Shown here piece after piece: positions 1 through 8,292 of a stretch of DNA of 25,509 nt. Position numbers and translations under genes: made by a program. The notes beneath the pieces were generated by a model that did not search any database, was not told the DNA's origin, and saw nothing but the letters and a program-made list of their open reading frames with translations. Source of the stretch: a virus. The number at the start of each line of letters is the position of its first letter. Positions within the stretch are counted from its first letter, which is position 1. The stretch covers positions 1-25,509 of IMG/VR virus record IMGVR_UViG_3300008114_000499. One strand, given 5' to 3'.

Positions 1-1
1 T

Positions 2-1400
2 ATAATCACCGCGGCTAAATCATTTAGTCAGGCTTCTGTTGCATTTAAAAATGGACCACCAGTCCAGTGGGCCGAAGGTGTTGGTAAGGCTCTTTCAGCA
101 TTTCAACCGGTATATGAATTACTGGTTAGAAATTCAAGTTGGTGGAAAAGTTCAATAGATCCTAAGAAATACGCTGAAGCGATAGTAACGATTACTGGTG
201 GAATTGTAACTGCTGGTAAAGCATTCGGAGCAGCGGCTGTTGCATTTAAAAATGGTCCACCAGTTCAGTGGGCTGAAGGTGTCGGTAAAGCACTTTCAGC
301 GTTTCAACCAGTCTATGAGATGTTGGTAAGAAATGCTAGTTGGTGGAAAAGTTCAATAGATCCTAAGAAATATTCAGAGGCTATACGAACGATTAGTAGA
401 GGAATTACTGATGCCGCAATAGTGCTGTCTACCGCATCTGTTGCATATAAATTTTATCCAACAGAACAGTGGGCTTCTGGTGTAAGTAGAGCACTTACTG
501 CATTTCAACCAATTTATAAGATTTTACAGAAAGATTCTGGATGGCTCAGAAGTGGTATTTCTCCAAAGATGTATGCCGATGCTATAAAGACAATTACAAC
601 TGGTATTCGAGACTCAGCGATGATTTTAGCACAAGCTTCGATTGCCTATAGAATGTTTCCAACAGTACAGTGGGCAAACGGTGTAAGTAGAGCTCTTAGT
701 GTGTTCCAACCAATTTATAAAATTTTAGAAAAAGATTCTGGATGGTTGAGGTCTAATATATCACCAGAAAAGTACGCTAAAGCAATCAAAACAATAACTA
801 CTGGTATTCGAGACTCAGCGATGATCTTGGCTTCAGCTTCTATTGCTTATAGAATGTTCCCAACAGTTCAGTGGGCAAACGGTGTGAGTAGAGCTCTTAG
901 TACTTTTCAACCAATATATAAGATTCTACAAAAAGATTCGGGTTGGTTCAGAAGTAACATATCTCCAGAGAAATATGCAACAGCTATAAAAACTATTACA
1001 ACTGGAATAAGAGACTCGGCTGTGATTTTAGCCTCAGCTTCTCTTGCTTATAGAATGTTCCCAACAACACAGTGGGCAGACGGAGTTAGTAAGGCTTTAA
1101 GTACCTTTCATCCAATATACAAGATATTACAAAAAGATTCAGGTTGGTTTAGAAGTAATATATCACCTGATAAGTATGCCGCGGCTATTCGTACTATTAG
1201 TCAAGGTATAGTTGATTCTGCTTTAATATTAGCAAAAGCAAAGTCCGCTTATAAGTCTTTCCCAACCACAGAATGGGCAGATGGTGTTAGTAGAGCACTT
1301 TCAGCTTTTCAACCTATTTATACGATACTACAAAAAGATTCAGGATGGTTTAAAAGTGGAGTTTCAGTTGGTAAGTATAGTGAAGCTATAAAAACACTTA
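2..1400 (+). repeat. 201-bp (67-residue) tandem coding repeats
   Basis: The Trp codon of the PTxQW / PPVQW motif starts at 68, 269, 470, 671, 872, 1073 and 1274, exactly 201 bp apart. The GW/WW motif at the unit end keeps the same period. The first two units are nearly identical at DNA level (AFKNGPPVQWAEGVGKALSAF in both), which suggests recent duplication; later units diverge to roughly half identity. Confidence 0.93.
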
Positions 1401-4159
1401 GTATGGGAATCGTAGATTCTGCGAACATACTTAGTAAGGGTTTGTATAAAATTTATCCAACAGTAAACTGGGTTATGGGAATATCAGGAGCTTTTGCAAT
1501 GATACCAGCACTGATTAAGAAAGTAAACAACATTGATTTCAAGGGACTTTCTAAAATTTGGATGATAAGTGATAGTATTTACAAACTCTCGATTGCATTC
1601 AAGGACGCTAAGTTTACAAGTTTTCCGAGTAAAAAATGGACAAGTGCTATTTCATCATCTTTTACTATGATGATTAATCTTCTAAAGAGTATTGATAAAA
1701 GTATATCTATCACTTCACTACTTAGTGGTATTTTGAAGTCTAAATCCTTAGTTAATTACATTCTAGATTTGGATAAGAAATTTAGCCTCGGTAAATTTAA
1801 CAAGTTTCCAAACTCAAATTGGGTTAAAGGGTCTACAAAGTCTATTAGTGAATTTGCGAAGTTACTCAGTGAACTTAATAAGTTGGTCTCTTTAGTAGGA
1901 TTAAAGACTGGTCAATTCAAAATTTCGAGTATTCTGAAGTCTGTTTTGGATGTTGATAATCAGATATCTAGAGGTAAATTTAACAGAGTAATAAGTCAGA
2001 AATGGTCAAGTTCATTGAGAGTTTCAATACTAGAATTTTCAAACTTGTTTAAAAATGTAGATAAATTGATATCAATAATTGACTTAAAACTTGGTCAAAC
2101 TAAAGTTACTAGTATCATTAAATCTATTCTACAAATCGACCTACAAATTTCTAAAGGCAAATTTAATAAATTTATTGATAATAAGTGGATCAAAGGCACA
2201 AAATCTTCAATTATAGAGTTCGGTGGATTATTCAAAACTATAGACAAATTAGTTTCAATAATTTCCTTAAAAATCGGCCAGACAAAGGTTACAAGTATCA
2301 TCAAGTCAATACTTCAAATCGATTCACAAGTTTCAAAGGGTAAATTTAATAAATTTATTGATAATAAGTGGATTAAAGGCACAAAACAGTCTGTTCTAGA
2401 GTTCGGAAAATTGTTTATTGATGTTAATAAGAATTTCTCTGTGACTTCTTTATTACTTGGTTTTAATAAAGTCAAAATGATTTTTGATAATATTATATGG
2501 ATTGATAATAAAATATCTAGAGCTAAATTTGAGAAATCACCACCAACAAAATGGCTTACAAATACTAGAGATTCAATAGTTTATTACGGTAAATTGGCGA
2601 TTGATTCTAATAAAATGTTCGGCACAGTGCCTCTAATAGCAGGTATCAAAAAGATTAAAACACTAGTAGATACAATTTTGTGGGTCGATAAGACTCTATC
2701 AAAGGGTAAATATAATAGAGTTCCAAGTTTAAAATGGCTAAACGAATCTAAAAATGCAATTTTTACATATGGTAAGATAGCAATCGATTCAAATAAGATC
2801 TTCCCTCTGATTTCACTTATAGCTGGTATTAAGAAGGTTAAAATGATATCAGAGGCTATACTATGGGTTGATAAAACACTATCTAAGGGAAGTTACACTA
2901 AAGTGCCAACGCAGAATTGGTTGACACGTTCAAAAAGCACGATTTTTCAATACGGGAATCTAGCTATAGAATCAAATAAAAGGTTTGGAACAATTGGATT
3001 ATTCTTAGGTCTGAAAAAAGTTAGAAATATTGCAGACACTTTAAAATATGTTTCGCTTGTAATTAGCGGTGGTAATTATACTAAGTTTCCAAGCTTAGAA
3101 TGGTCCAAGTCAGTTCCTGCGGCAATATCTGGCTTTATGAATCTACCGTTTAAGGGAATGTTTGGTCAATTTTTTGAAAGTATTTTCGGGGCTTCAGAAG
3201 ATAGTAAGAAATCACAATTAGGAAAAATTGTAGATTTGATGTTATATGTTGATAAGAGATTTCAATCGGGTAACTGGAAAAAGTTCCCAACTGTTGAGTG
3301 GGTTAAAGGTACAATTTTAGCTCTTCAGAAATTTAAAGATATAGTTTCTTTACTTAGTTTTGGTTCACTAAATACTAAGATAATGACTGCATTCGGTGGT
3401 AAGAATCCACTTGTAAGCGCAGTTTCTAACATTGAAAAACTGGCACAGTCTTTTGATAAACTAGGAAATTCTATGAAGAATTTCAGTCAATCAATAAAAA
3501 CTCTAGATACAGAAAAACTCGCAGCGATTAAGAGTCTTTCTTCAAATGTTATTTTAATGTCATTGATGAATCCAGAGCAATTTGACGCGATGTTATCTAA
3601 GTTAGAAGAAAGATCTGGAGTTTTTGCTGACCTTATGAAGGATGTGCAAGACAAGAAAGGTACTTCTGCTAAAACTACTGGTGCCCCTGGTACAGGTCAG
3701 AAAGTTGCAGGTGGTGGCGCAATGACTGATTTCAAGATGGTACCATCATCTACGGGAGCTAGAATGTCTGGTAAATCAGATGATGCTAAAATGCTTGAGA
3801 AACTCGATGCTATGACAAGTCTACTCGCTGATATATCTAGTGTTGTTGGTAGTAAAGGAGCTTTGAAAACATACCTTGGAAGTCTTAAAGAAGATGTTGA
3901 TATAGGTGATGGTGGGTTCTCACTTTTTAGTAGATCTGATAAAAGAACCAAAAACATATTGAAAAAAGTTGGTGTATCACCAGATGGTATAAATATCTAC
4001 TTATTCTCATATAAGTTTGATCCTACAGTAGTTTACCAAGGTGTAATTGCACAAGAGTTGCTTGGCACGAGATTTGAAAACTCAGTTGTACTTGATAAGT
4101 CTGGGTATTACGCAGTTGACTACTCAAAACTAGATGTTCAGTTTAAAAGAACAAATTGA
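2..4159 (+). CDS. Giant tandem-repeat virion protein with C-terminal S74 chaperone domain (5' partial)
   Basis: The reading frame is open from base 2, so the gene starts outside the window; the first internal ATG is at 320. The 1385 visible residues are mostly two classes of tandem helical repeat. Units of 67 residues occupy about 2-1400 (FPTxQWAxGVSRALSxFQPIYKILxKDSGW). Units of 61 residues occupy about 1500-3160 (GKFNKFxxxxW). A non-repeat helical stretch follows (about 3420-3650), then a Gly/Ser/Thr-rich linker. The last 74 residues match the peptidase S74 / endosialidase-chaperone family: SDKRTKNI with a Ser-Lys pair, then GVIAQEL and a YYAVDYSKL end. Family members trimerise a tail spike or fibre and then cut themselves off just before the Ser. 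The helical Trp/Phe-rich repeats also suit a tape-measure protein, so the tail role (fibre or tape measure) is undecided. A structural tail protein is likely. Confidence 0.8.
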   Translation: MITAAKSFSQASVAFKNGPPVQWAEGVGKALSAFQPVYELLVRNSSWWKSSIDPKKYAEAIVTITGGIVTAGKAFGAAAVAFKNGPPVQWAEGVGKALSAFQPVYEMLVRNASWWKSSIDPKKYSEAIRTISRGITDAAIVLSTASVAYKFYPTEQWASGVSRALTAFQPIYKILQKDSGWLRSGISPKMYADAIKTITTGIRDSAMILAQASIAYRMFPTVQWANGVSRALSVFQPIYKILEKDSGWLRSNISPEKYAKAIKTITTGIRDSAMILASASIAYRMFPTVQWANGVSRALSTFQPIYKILQKDSGWFRSNISPEKYATAIKTITTGIRDSAVILASASLAYRMFPTTQWADGVSKALSTFHPIYKILQKDSGWFRSNISPDKYAAAIRTISQGIVDSALILAKAKSAYKSFPTTEWADGVSRALSAFQPIYTILQKDSGWFKSGVSVGKYSEAIKTLSMGIVDSANILSKGLYKIYPTVNWVMGISGAFAMIPALIKKVNNIDFKGLSKIWMISDSIYKLSIAFKDAKFTSFPSKKWTSAISSSFTMMINLLKSIDKSISITSLLSGILKSKSLVNYILDLDKKFSLGKFNKFPNSNWVKGSTKSISEFAKLLSELNKLVSLVGLKTGQFKISSILKSVLDVDNQISRGKFNRVISQKWSSSLRVSILEFSNLFKNVDKLISIIDLKLGQTKVTSIIKSILQIDLQISKGKFNKFIDNKWIKGTKSSIIEFGGLFKTIDKLVSIISLKIGQTKVTSIIKSILQIDSQVSKGKFNKFIDNKWIKGTKQSVLEFGKLFIDVNKNFSVTSLLLGFNKVKMIFDNIIWIDNKISRAKFEKSPPTKWLTNTRDSIVYYGKLAIDSNKMFGTVPLIAGIKKIKTLVDTILWVDKTLSKGKYNRVPSLKWLNESKNAIFTYGKIAIDSNKIFPLISLIAGIKKVKMISEAILWVDKTLSKGSYTKVPTQNWLTRSKSTIFQYGNLAIESNKRFGTIGLFLGLKKVRNIADTLKYVSLVISGGNYTKFPSLEWSKSVPAAISGFMNLPFKGMFGQFFESIFGASEDSKKSQLGKIVDLMLYVDKRFQSGNWKKFPTVEWVKGTILALQKFKDIVSLLSFGSLNTKIMTAFGGKNPLVSAVSNIEKLAQSFDKLGNSMKNFSQSIKTLDTEKLAAIKSLSSNVILMSLMNPEQFDAMLSKLEERSGVFADLMKDVQDKKGTSAKTTGAPGTGQKVAGGGAMTDFKMVPSSTGARMSGKSDDAKMLEKLDAMTSLLADISSVVGSKGALKTYLGSLKEDVDIGDGGFSLFSRSDKRTKNILKKVGVSPDGINIYLFSYKFDPTVVYQGVIAQELLGTRFENSVVLDKSGYYAVDYSKLDVQFKRTN
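1600..3160 (+). repeat. 183-bp (61-residue) tandem coding repeats
   Basis: The Trp codon of the KFxxxPxxxW motif starts at 1637, 1820, 2003, 2186, 2369, 2552, 2735, 2918 and 3101, exactly 183 bp apart. The units are related to, but shorter than, the 67-residue units upstream. Units around 2100-2400 are the closest pair (SxGKFNKFIDNKWIKGTK in both). Confidence 0.92.
3935..4156 (+). other. Peptidase S74 / intramolecular chaperone domain
   Basis: This is the last 74 codons of the giant repeat protein. Seen: SDKRTKNI with Ser and Lys five residues apart, then VSPDGINIYLFSYKF, GVIAQELLG and SGYYAVDYSKL, in the usual order for the family. In characterised members the Ser starts the released chaperone fragment, so cleavage would fall before the Ser codon at 3935. 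Confidence 0.8.
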
Positions 4160-4179
4160 TTAAATTTAATATAATTGCC

Positions 4180-4608
4180 ATGAATATCTTTCAAAAAATT
4201 AAATTGTTTCGAGAGTATAAAAAAGTCATAAGAAATAATGAAGTCACTCTAGAACAAGACTACAATATTAGAATAGACAGAGCATCAAGACTTTATACCG
4301 TTCTTAATATTCCTCAAGAATTATATGGAGAGCCATATAATCTTAGAACTTCAGACATTGATACAATTTCACAAACATATATTAAAGAATATGTGTCAAG
4401 AGTATCTTCTTATCTTAATTCTGTAGGTTTAAACGAGTTGTATGACTTTTATGAAAATGTAAAAAAGGTTGATAAATACTCATACCTTATAGTTCTTGGA
4501 TTTAAACCACTAAACTCGGTTAAATATTATAATGTGGTCTATTTTAGACTGTTACCAATTTTAATTACATCTTCGATTATTACCTTATTATATTTCATTT
4601 TCCGATAA
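4180..4608 (+). CDS. Hypothetical protein with C-terminal membrane segment
   Basis: This encodes 142 residues starting MNIFQKIKLFREYKK. A TTG at 4156 in the same frame overlaps the stop of the giant repeat gene, but the ATG at 4180 is preferred because it leaves a short leader and a normal N-terminus. The body is mostly charged and helical. The last 20 or so residues (LPILITSSIITLLYFIFR) form one hydrophobic segment ending in Arg, so a tail-anchored membrane protein is plausible. It lies 20 bases after the structural gene, on the same strand, and is probably cotranscribed. The family is not recognised. Confidence 0.7.
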   Translation: MNIFQKIKLFREYKKVIRNNEVTLEQDYNIRIDRASRLYTVLNIPQELYGEPYNLRTSDIDTISQTYIKEYVSRVSSYLNSVGLNELYDFYENVKKVDKYSYLIVLGFKPLNSVKYYNVVYFRLLPILITSSIITLLYFIFR

Positions 4609-4628
4609 ACAAAGATCATAATATTTAT

Positions 4629-4636
4629 TATAAATA
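4629..4636 (+). promoter_or_regulatory. T4 late-type promoter-like octamer
   Basis: The sequence TATAAATA, identical to the T4 late promoter -10 element, lies 17 bases upstream of the ATG at 4653. The surroundings are very AT-rich, so chance occurrence is possible. Confidence 0.3.
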
Positions 4637-4652
4637 AAAAAAATATTTATTT

Positions 4653-5078
4653 ATGGGTAAATTTTACGATGTATCACAAGATACTCAAGATACATTTTAC
4701 GAAGTTTTCAATAAAAAAACCTTCCCACTCGCTGTTAAGTTTCAGTTCTTAGGTTCTGAATCACAGAAAAATCTAATTAAAATATCTAAACTTCCTGACC
4801 AATATGGATTTCTTTTAGAAAAAGAACTTCTAGTATTAATCAATGAAGATTTGATGTCTGTATTTGATGATGAGTCAATTACAATCCTTATTGAACAGGA
4901 AATCGATAAGATTTCTATAGATACACAGTCTGGTAAAATTAAAATGATTAAGCCAGATTTAACAACATTTTCATCACTTATCTCAAAGTATGGGGTTGAT
5001 AAAGTAGCAAAGGCAAATCAAGTCGAAGATCTATATCACCAACAATTAAAAGATGGAAAAGAAGAATTTATTGCATAA
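4653..5078 (+). CDS. Degenerate phage metallopeptidase-like protein
   Basis: This encodes 141 residues. The middle (about 58-114) follows the plan of the putative phage metallopeptidase family: a strand pair (LLVLINEDL), a helix with the expected HExxH site, then a (P)HDxxxF...YG block. Here the HExxH position reads QEIDK (residues 82-86), keeping only the Glu, and the later block reads KPDLTTF (100-106) followed by KYG (112-114). All zinc-binding His are missing, so if the relationship is right this is a non-catalytic descendant, perhaps structural. The family assignment is from memory of its pattern and is tentative; the gene itself is clear. It sits in the same plus-strand run as the tail protein. 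Confidence 0.7.
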   Translation: MGKFYDVSQDTQDTFYEVFNKKTFPLAVKFQFLGSESQKNLIKISKLPDQYGFLLEKELLVLINEDLMSVFDDESITILIEQEIDKISIDTQSGKIKMIKPDLTTFSSLISKYGVDKVAKANQVEDLYHQQLKDGKEEFIA

Positions 5079-5081
5079 AAC

Positions 5082-5318
5082 ATGGAAAATCTACAAACAG
5101 TATACTACACAGCTCTTAAAAAGAGATACGAGTCTCAAATAGCGGAAGCAGAGGCTAATCTTACTCTTTACTTTAGTTCTAAAAATCTAGCTGCTATCGG
5201 TGAGCACTCTGACCTACTTACAGAACATGATAGGTGGATAGAACAATTGGCAAATGCTAAAGACAAGTTGGAGACACTAGAGAATTTTATCTCTACTGGT
5301 CTAACTATAAATGGATAA
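5082..5318 (+). CDS. Small coiled-coil hypothetical protein
   Basis: This encodes 78 residues, starting three bases after the previous stop, so the two genes are very probably cotranscribed. It is charged and helical throughout (KKRYESQIAEAEANL, then IEQLANAKDKLETLENFI), consistent with two antiparallel coiled-coil helices. There is no membrane segment and no recognised family. By position it belongs to the small-gene group behind the giant structural protein. Confidence 0.65.
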   Translation: MENLQTVYYTALKKRYESQIAEAEANLTLYFSSKNLAAIGEHSDLLTEHDRWIEQLANAKDKLETLENFISTGLTING

Positions 5319-5337
5319 AAAAATAAAATAAGAAAAT

Positions 5338-5976
5338 ATGTCACAAACAAAATTAGAAGTTAACACGGTTAAACCAGACTTGTTTTTCACTAAAAAGGAA
5401 AACACCTTCAGAATCTTAGATACAGATACTGAATTTACATTGGATTCTTCAATTACCACCCTAGAAGAGTATATCAAAAACACCAATGGATTTGGTAAGA
5501 GTGAAGAACAAAAAGATATGGATTACGCTCACGCTCAATATCTATGGAAAGAGTATCAAACAGAGTTGAAAAATTGCAAACTAAATTTTCATCTCGATCA
5601 AAGTCAATATTCTCTTTTGACCGACCTTTTGATAAAGAAGCTTGAATATGATACAAATACTGTTTTCATTGCAATCGAATTAGTAGATTTACTCGGATCA
5701 ATTAAAGGTACTAAATTTCAAGGAGAAGAAGTAAAGTCTTTTAAAGTCACCGCTACAGAAATTACTTATATCTATCACCTTATTCAGAATTATAAAGTTA
5801 AGGGTCTATCAAAAGAAGCATTCACTTTTGCTGAAATTCTTAGACGGATTGGCGAAATTTCTAAAGTAGTTAGTTTCTATGATGCGAGAGCAAAGAACTT
5901 TACTGAAGAAATCGCTAAATGGGCTCTTAGTTTAGATGCAGATTCCATTTCATATTTTTTGGCGCCTTCTTTTTAG
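5338..5976 (+). CDS. Hypothetical protein, last gene of the left structural run
   Basis: This encodes 212 residues starting MSQTKLEVNTVKPDLFF after a short A-rich leader. The first 50 residues look like strand and loop; the rest is helical (YSLLTDLLIKKLEYD, EITYIYHLIQNYKV, FAEILRRIGEISKVV). No catalytic motif or membrane segment is visible, and the family is not recognised. It ends 66 bases before the stop of the convergent amidoligase-like gene; no clear terminator hairpin is visible in that gap. Confidence 0.7.
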   Translation: MSQTKLEVNTVKPDLFFTKKENTFRILDTDTEFTLDSSITTLEEYIKNTNGFGKSEEQKDMDYAHAQYLWKEYQTELKNCKLNFHLDQSQYSLLTDLLIKKLEYDTNTVFIAIELVDLLGSIKGTKFQGEEVKSFKVTATEITYIYHLIQNYKVKGLSKEAFTFAEILRRIGEISKVVSFYDARAKNFTEEIAKWALSLDADSISYFLAPSF

Positions 5977-6042
5977 ATCCCCATTTTCTTCTCATTGCCC
6001 AAATAAATTTGAATTGTTGTTTTGACCTTGATGGCATTATTT

Positions 6043-7134
6043 TTACTTATTTTCTAAGAATTTATAAAGCTTCTTTAAATATATATTCCTGTCATATTCA
6101 AAATTTGTCATAAGATGAACCACGTAAGTAAAATAGAGAAGCTTATCTATTAGGTTAGTTTTATCCATCTCACCTCCTGGGTATCTAAATTCAATATAGT
6201 TAAATCTTTTTAGAGGTATTAAATTAACCCCATAGTTTTTATAACCTTTTTCATTTAGAATTCGGATAAGTCTATCATTTAATATATTTTCTATATCGGA
6301 AATTTTTTCATCTTGCATTAACTTTTTACATTCTTCAATTAGATTCTTTTCTTTAGTTAGTTCGGATATTAAAGAACCGCAAAATTTAGAATTTTTTCTC
6401 CATTCCATGTTTTTAAATACAAATGGGTCATCACCTGTATCATTTAAAAACAAAAGTCCTTTTATTATATTGTAATTGGTTGATTCCTTGAGTCCAATAT
6501 TAATATGTATTCCAGTATTTTCTGTAAATTTCCAATATTTTTGAATACTATATGAATCATAGAAATCTTGAATGAATCCGATTAAGTCATCAATTGAGTT
6601 GAAATATGTTAGATTTGAAAGTTCAATTCCTCTATTTAAAGTATTATCTAGTTCAAACTTTAATACACTTTTGTATTTTTTATAAAAATCTTTGAAATTA
6701 CTTCTGAATTGATTCTCTAAATAATTAAAATCATCAGAGTAGAAATAAGATAAAACTTGTGGCTTTATTAATTGAACTATTAATTTATTTTCGCCTTCAT
6801 AAGATTCCTCTTCTAATATTTCATCTACTAAATATTCATAATCTTCCCATTCGTATTTTATCTCGTTTAGTATTGTCTCTATAAATTCTTGGATTTTCTC
6901 GGTAATAGTAAATTCATCTATTCTAAGAAGATGTTTTATGACTGAATTTTTTATCTTCAAGACAATCTCATTAACATATTTTTCACTATAATCAATATCA
7001 CCATCTGTTAAGTCTTCTGTCTCTAACTCAATTTCTATTGATGATGTGAAAAGATCTGATATTTCTTTTTTTCTAAATAAGTTCAGTTTACCACTTTTTA
7101 CTTCATTTATAAAATCCGTGTATTTGAAAATCAT
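6043..7134 (-). CDS. Amidoligase-like enzyme (glutamine-synthetase-like fold)
   Basis: This encodes 363 residues. Seen in order: an acidic strand IEIELETE (33-40), matching the GxExE element that opens this fold; GIHINI (208-213), matching the substrate-side H-x-H strand with the second His changed to Asn; and GVNLIPL...NYIEFRYPGG (302-321), matching the Arg-bearing tiEFR(y) strand of amidoligases. Known members use ATP to link an amine to a carboxylate, for example gamma-glutamyl or peptide bonds, and several occur in phages. A partner GGCT/AIG2 or ATP-grasp gene, often found next to such enzymes, is not visible here. The N-terminus MIFKYTDFINEVKSG resembles the tag seen on other genes in this window. 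The fold assignment is fairly secure; the substrate is unknown. Confidence 0.65.
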   Translation of the reverse strand: MIFKYTDFINEVKSGKLNLFRKKEISDLFTSSIEIELETEDLTDGDIDYSEKYVNEIVLKIKNSVIKHLLRIDEFTITEKIQEFIETILNEIKYEWEDYEYLVDEILEEESYEGENKLIVQLIKPQVLSYFYSDDFNYLENQFRSNFKDFYKKYKSVLKFELDNTLNRGIELSNLTYFNSIDDLIGFIQDFYDSYSIQKYWKFTENTGIHINIGLKESTNYNIIKGLLFLNDTGDDPFVFKNMEWRKNSKFCGSLISELTKEKNLIEECKKLMQDEKISDIENILNDRLIRILNEKGYKNYGVNLIPLKRFNYIEFRYPGGEMDKTNLIDKLLYFTYVVHLMTNFEYDRNIYLKKLYKFLENK

Positions 7135-7167
7135 ATAATATTTATTATTTTACAAAAGCCATATAAT

Positions 7168-7197
7168 AAAAAAACGAGACTAGTGCCTCGTTTTTTT
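7168..7197 (-). terminator. Rho-independent terminator behind the acidic-tailed gene
   Basis: A short GC stem (CGAG / CTCG, with one A-C mismatch inside) is flanked by seven A on the left and seven T on the right. It lies 18 bases after the stop of the minus-strand gene at 7216-7752. Its A/T symmetry means it could act in both directions. Confidence 0.7.
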
Positions 7198-7215
7198 AAT
7201 AAAATATTATTCTTA

Positions 7216-7752
7216 TTAAGAAGGTAGTTCCTCAGTACCTTCTTCTTTAGATTCTTCTTCCTTTTCTTCAGTACTTTCTTCCTTTTCTTCCTCTTTTACT
7301 TCTTCGAAGTCATCGGAATTTTCTTCTGCCGGTGTTTCTGTTTCAACTTCAGTCTCAACTTTAACCTCAGGCTCAGCTTCAGCAACCGGCTCTTCTGTTG
7401 TTTCAGTAGATTCAACTGGTTCTTCCGTTGTTTCAGTTTCAGTTGGTGTAGCAGGTTGAGAGTCATCTTTTCCACCCATAAGAGCTTCAGCTGGAATTTT
7501 ATCAACATTCAAGAAGTTCAAGTTTATGTACTTAACAATCTCTTCTGCAATATCAACATCTCCAAAAAACTGACGTAGATTTTTACCAGCTGTATCTTTG
7601 ACTTTCTTTACATAAGAATTTATTAAAGATTGTGGTATATCTACAAACGTTCTTACTTTATAGATATCATTTACTTGTAAAACAGATTCTTTTATAATTT
7701 CAGATTTTTTTCTATCTGTAGTGTATTTTTCAAATTTTCTTAGATGTTTCAT
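7216..7752 (-). CDS. Hypothetical protein with long Glu/Thr-rich acidic tail
   Basis: This encodes 178 residues. The first 93 form a likely folded helical domain (VDIPQSLINSYVKKVKD, then DVDIAEEIVKYINLNFL). From about residue 95 to the end it is low-complexity and strongly acidic (Glu/Thr/Pro/Val repeats). The start is supported by a purine-rich AAAAGG just before the ATG, unusual among these genes. The N-terminus MKHLRKFEKYT fits the shared tag, and an I-x-E site (IKE) follows at about residues 20-22. Acidic, tagged proteins in T4-type phages include scaffold and internal head proteins, so a head role is a reasonable guess only. A terminator follows the stop. Confidence 0.75.
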   Translation of the reverse strand: MKHLRKFEKYTTDRKKSEIIKESVLQVNDIYKVRTFVDIPQSLINSYVKKVKDTAGKNLRQFFGDVDIAEEIVKYINLNFLNVDKIPAEALMGGKDDSQPATPTETETTEEPVESTETTEEPVAEAEPEVKVETEVETETPAEENSDDFEEVKEEEKEESTEEKEEESKEEGTEELPS

Positions 7753-7794
7753 CCTTTTGATTAATTTTTTATATACTATATATTAGTTTTTTAA

Positions 7795-8292
7795 TTAGCT
7801 TTTTATTAAGAATATTGCAGTCACTATAACTACCGCGGTATTAAGACCAACACTCACAAATTTGCCTAATTTTTGTCTAAATACTTCTTTTTTCAACTCC
7901 TTAATCTCTTCATCTTTTATTTTAATTATATCATCACAGAGATCTCCTCCGCCTTGGCATCTCTCTAAAGCCATTTTCAGATCTTTGATCTCATCATCTT
8001 TAGCCTTTCCCTGTGACTCTAGATCTTTAACCTTGACTTCAAACAAAGCAATTTTTTCACCAAGAGCATTTATTACTTTCACATAATTAGCATCAATATT
8101 ATCACAATCAATTTGAAGCTGCTTAAATAATCCAAGAAGTTCTAAGTCATTGTCAAGTTTTTGAGCTTGTTCGATAGAAATAACAATTCCAATTGTGTCA
8201 CCATTTTCTACTAGGTAGTAAGGCGTATCCTTTGATTGAGAAAATGATATTGTGCTCATAAGAGTTAGTAATAAAATTAGTAAGTGTTTCAT
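7795..8292 (-). CDS. Secreted coiled-coil protein with C-terminal membrane anchor (spanin-like partner?)
   Basis: This encodes 165 residues. Residues 1-19 (MKHLLILLLTLMSTISFSQ) are a typical Bacteroidota-type signal peptide with no lipobox Cys. Residues about 40-140 are heptad-like coiled coil (VKVKDLESQGKAKDDEIKDL). Residues about 146-163 (VGLNTAVVIVTAIFLIKS) form a membrane segment at the extreme C-terminus. It starts within the stop of the upstream gene (ATGA overlap, 8289-8292), which indicates coupled translation with another membrane-anchored coiled-coil protein. A lysis (spanin-like) pair is possible, but the missing lipoprotein signal argues against a classic outer-membrane spanin. 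Confidence 0.75.
   Translation of the reverse strand: MKHLLILLLTLMSTISFSQSKDTPYYLVENGDTIGIVISIEQAQKLDNDLELLGLFKQLQIDCDNIDANYVKVINALGEKIALFEVKVKDLESQGKAKDDEIKDLKMALERCQGGGDLCDDIIKIKDEEIKELKKEVFRQKLGKFVSVGLNTAVVIVTAIFLIKS

Noticed and set aside
4156-4179. TTG start for the gene ending at 4608
   Set aside because: The ATG at 4180 gives a normal N-terminus; the added eight residues are coded by AT-rich junction DNA.
5977-6042. Terminator between the convergent genes
   Set aside because: No inverted repeat of useful length could be found by eye.
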